In this document: positions 63,432-64,000 of the stretch, one piece after another
Layout of the letters: every line of letters starts with the position of its first letter
Position numbering within the stretch: the stretch's first letter is position 1
Assembly: GCA_005116815.1 (NCBI GenBank)
Contig: SWDR01000003.1
Coordinates: forward strand, 53,866-117,865
Reading direction: 5' to 3'
Source of the DNA: Nitrospira sp.
Lineage (GTDB): Bacteria > Nitrospirota > Nitrospiria > Nitrospirales > Nitrospiraceae
Length of the DNA stretch: 64,000 nt
The notes under the pieces: model-generated
The model's database searches: none
What the model saw: the letters and a program-made list of their open reading frames with translations, nothing else
What the model was told of the DNA's origin: nothing
Program-made: the position numbers and the translations under genes

Positions 63432-63992
63432 TCAGAGCGTTTCTTCCTCCGCCATCACCACATACCGGAGCGGTCCACCGGGACTGATTGCATCGAAGGG
63501 ATAACAGGTCACCAGCGCCAGTTGGTGCCCCTCTGTATCCTGTCCGATCGATCCCCTGTTCACATCCACGACCGTGGCGCTGGTCACGCGATACCGATGG
63601 ACCTGCTGATTTTTAGCCGTGAGCAGAATCTCGTCGCCTGCCTTCAATCGCTGCAAAAACCGAAAATGCGTATCGCGGTGTCCGGTGAGAATTGTCGTCC
63701 CCCTCGAACCGGGCGGGGCGCTCGATTCCAGATAACCAGGTCCAAAGGCCAGCGTGCGGCCATAGGCGCCGTTCAACACAATGAGATCGATGTCTTTTGA
63801 TGGAACCGTGAGCCTGGCCACGGGCCAGGTATCGGCCCAGGGCCAGGGGGGCACAGGTTCTTGGGCTGCCACTGTGCCGGCCCAAGCCCGTTGTAACAGG
63901 ACTTGGGCCAGGTGGGCCTTGAGGTAGATCCAGGCGCCGCTTCCCGTCTGCCATAGACCTGCCAGGACCAAGGCGAGAACCAGGAGGGGCAT
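63432..63992 (-). CDS. Class GN-like sortase (Gram-negative sortase)
   Basis: Single N-terminal TM, TILTGHRDTHFRFL (His), LALVTCYPF (TLxTC-like Cys), GGPLRYVV (Arg). Confidence 0.85.
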   Translation of the reverse strand: MPLLVLALVLAGLWQTGSGAWIYLKAHLAQVLLQRAWAGTVAAQEPVPPWPWADTWPVARLTVPSKDIDLIVLNGAYGRTLAFGPGYLESSAPPGSRGTTILTGHRDTHFRFLQRLKAGDEILLTAKNQQVHRYRVTSATVVDVNRGSIGQDTEGHQLALVTCYPFDAISPGGPLRYVVMAEEETL

Positions 63993-64000
63993 CGCCTTGG

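Overview
The window looks like a Nitrospira-type (Nitrospirota) chromosome segment; that assignment is inferred from gene content. It is coding-dense and I see no CRISPR array, transposase or prophage. Main blocks: (1) reductive TCA genes: 2-oxoacid:ferredoxin oxidoreductase beta and gamma, ATP-citrate lyase aclB-aclA, aconitase, monomeric NADP-type isocitrate dehydrogenase, fumarate reductase Fe-S and flavoprotein subunits. (2) metK and ahcY. (3) System II cytochrome c biogenesis (ResB, CcsA/CcsB, two TlpA/ResA-like thioredoxins, CcdA). (4) A Pit phosphate transporter with its DUF47 partner, next to PhoR/PhoB-like genes. (5) An isoprenoid/hopanoid/lipid-transport region: ispH, smc, shc, hpnG-like, mlaE-F-D-C-like, a short Omp85 barrel, dxs, ispG, tRNA-Cys, hpnH. 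(6) A 10-kb respiratory cluster with c-type cytochromes, Rieske protein, cytochrome b, two CydA-like oxidase paralogues and a haem-binding EB_dh-like protein. (7) ubiA, a lipoprotein with a caspase-like fold that appears to lack its catalytic residues, tRNA-Thr(CGT), and a class GN-like sortase at the right edge. Two observations stand out. First, at least nine intergenic sites carry degenerate repeats with a strict 7-nt period but a different word at each site. Most are arranged as inverted pairs and several end directly upstream of a Shine-Dalgarno/start codon. Second, four genes or gene pairs are broken at abrupt junctions (korG, frdA/ahcY, dxs, first CydA-like gene); these look more like assembly collapse or misjoins than biology and need read-level checking.
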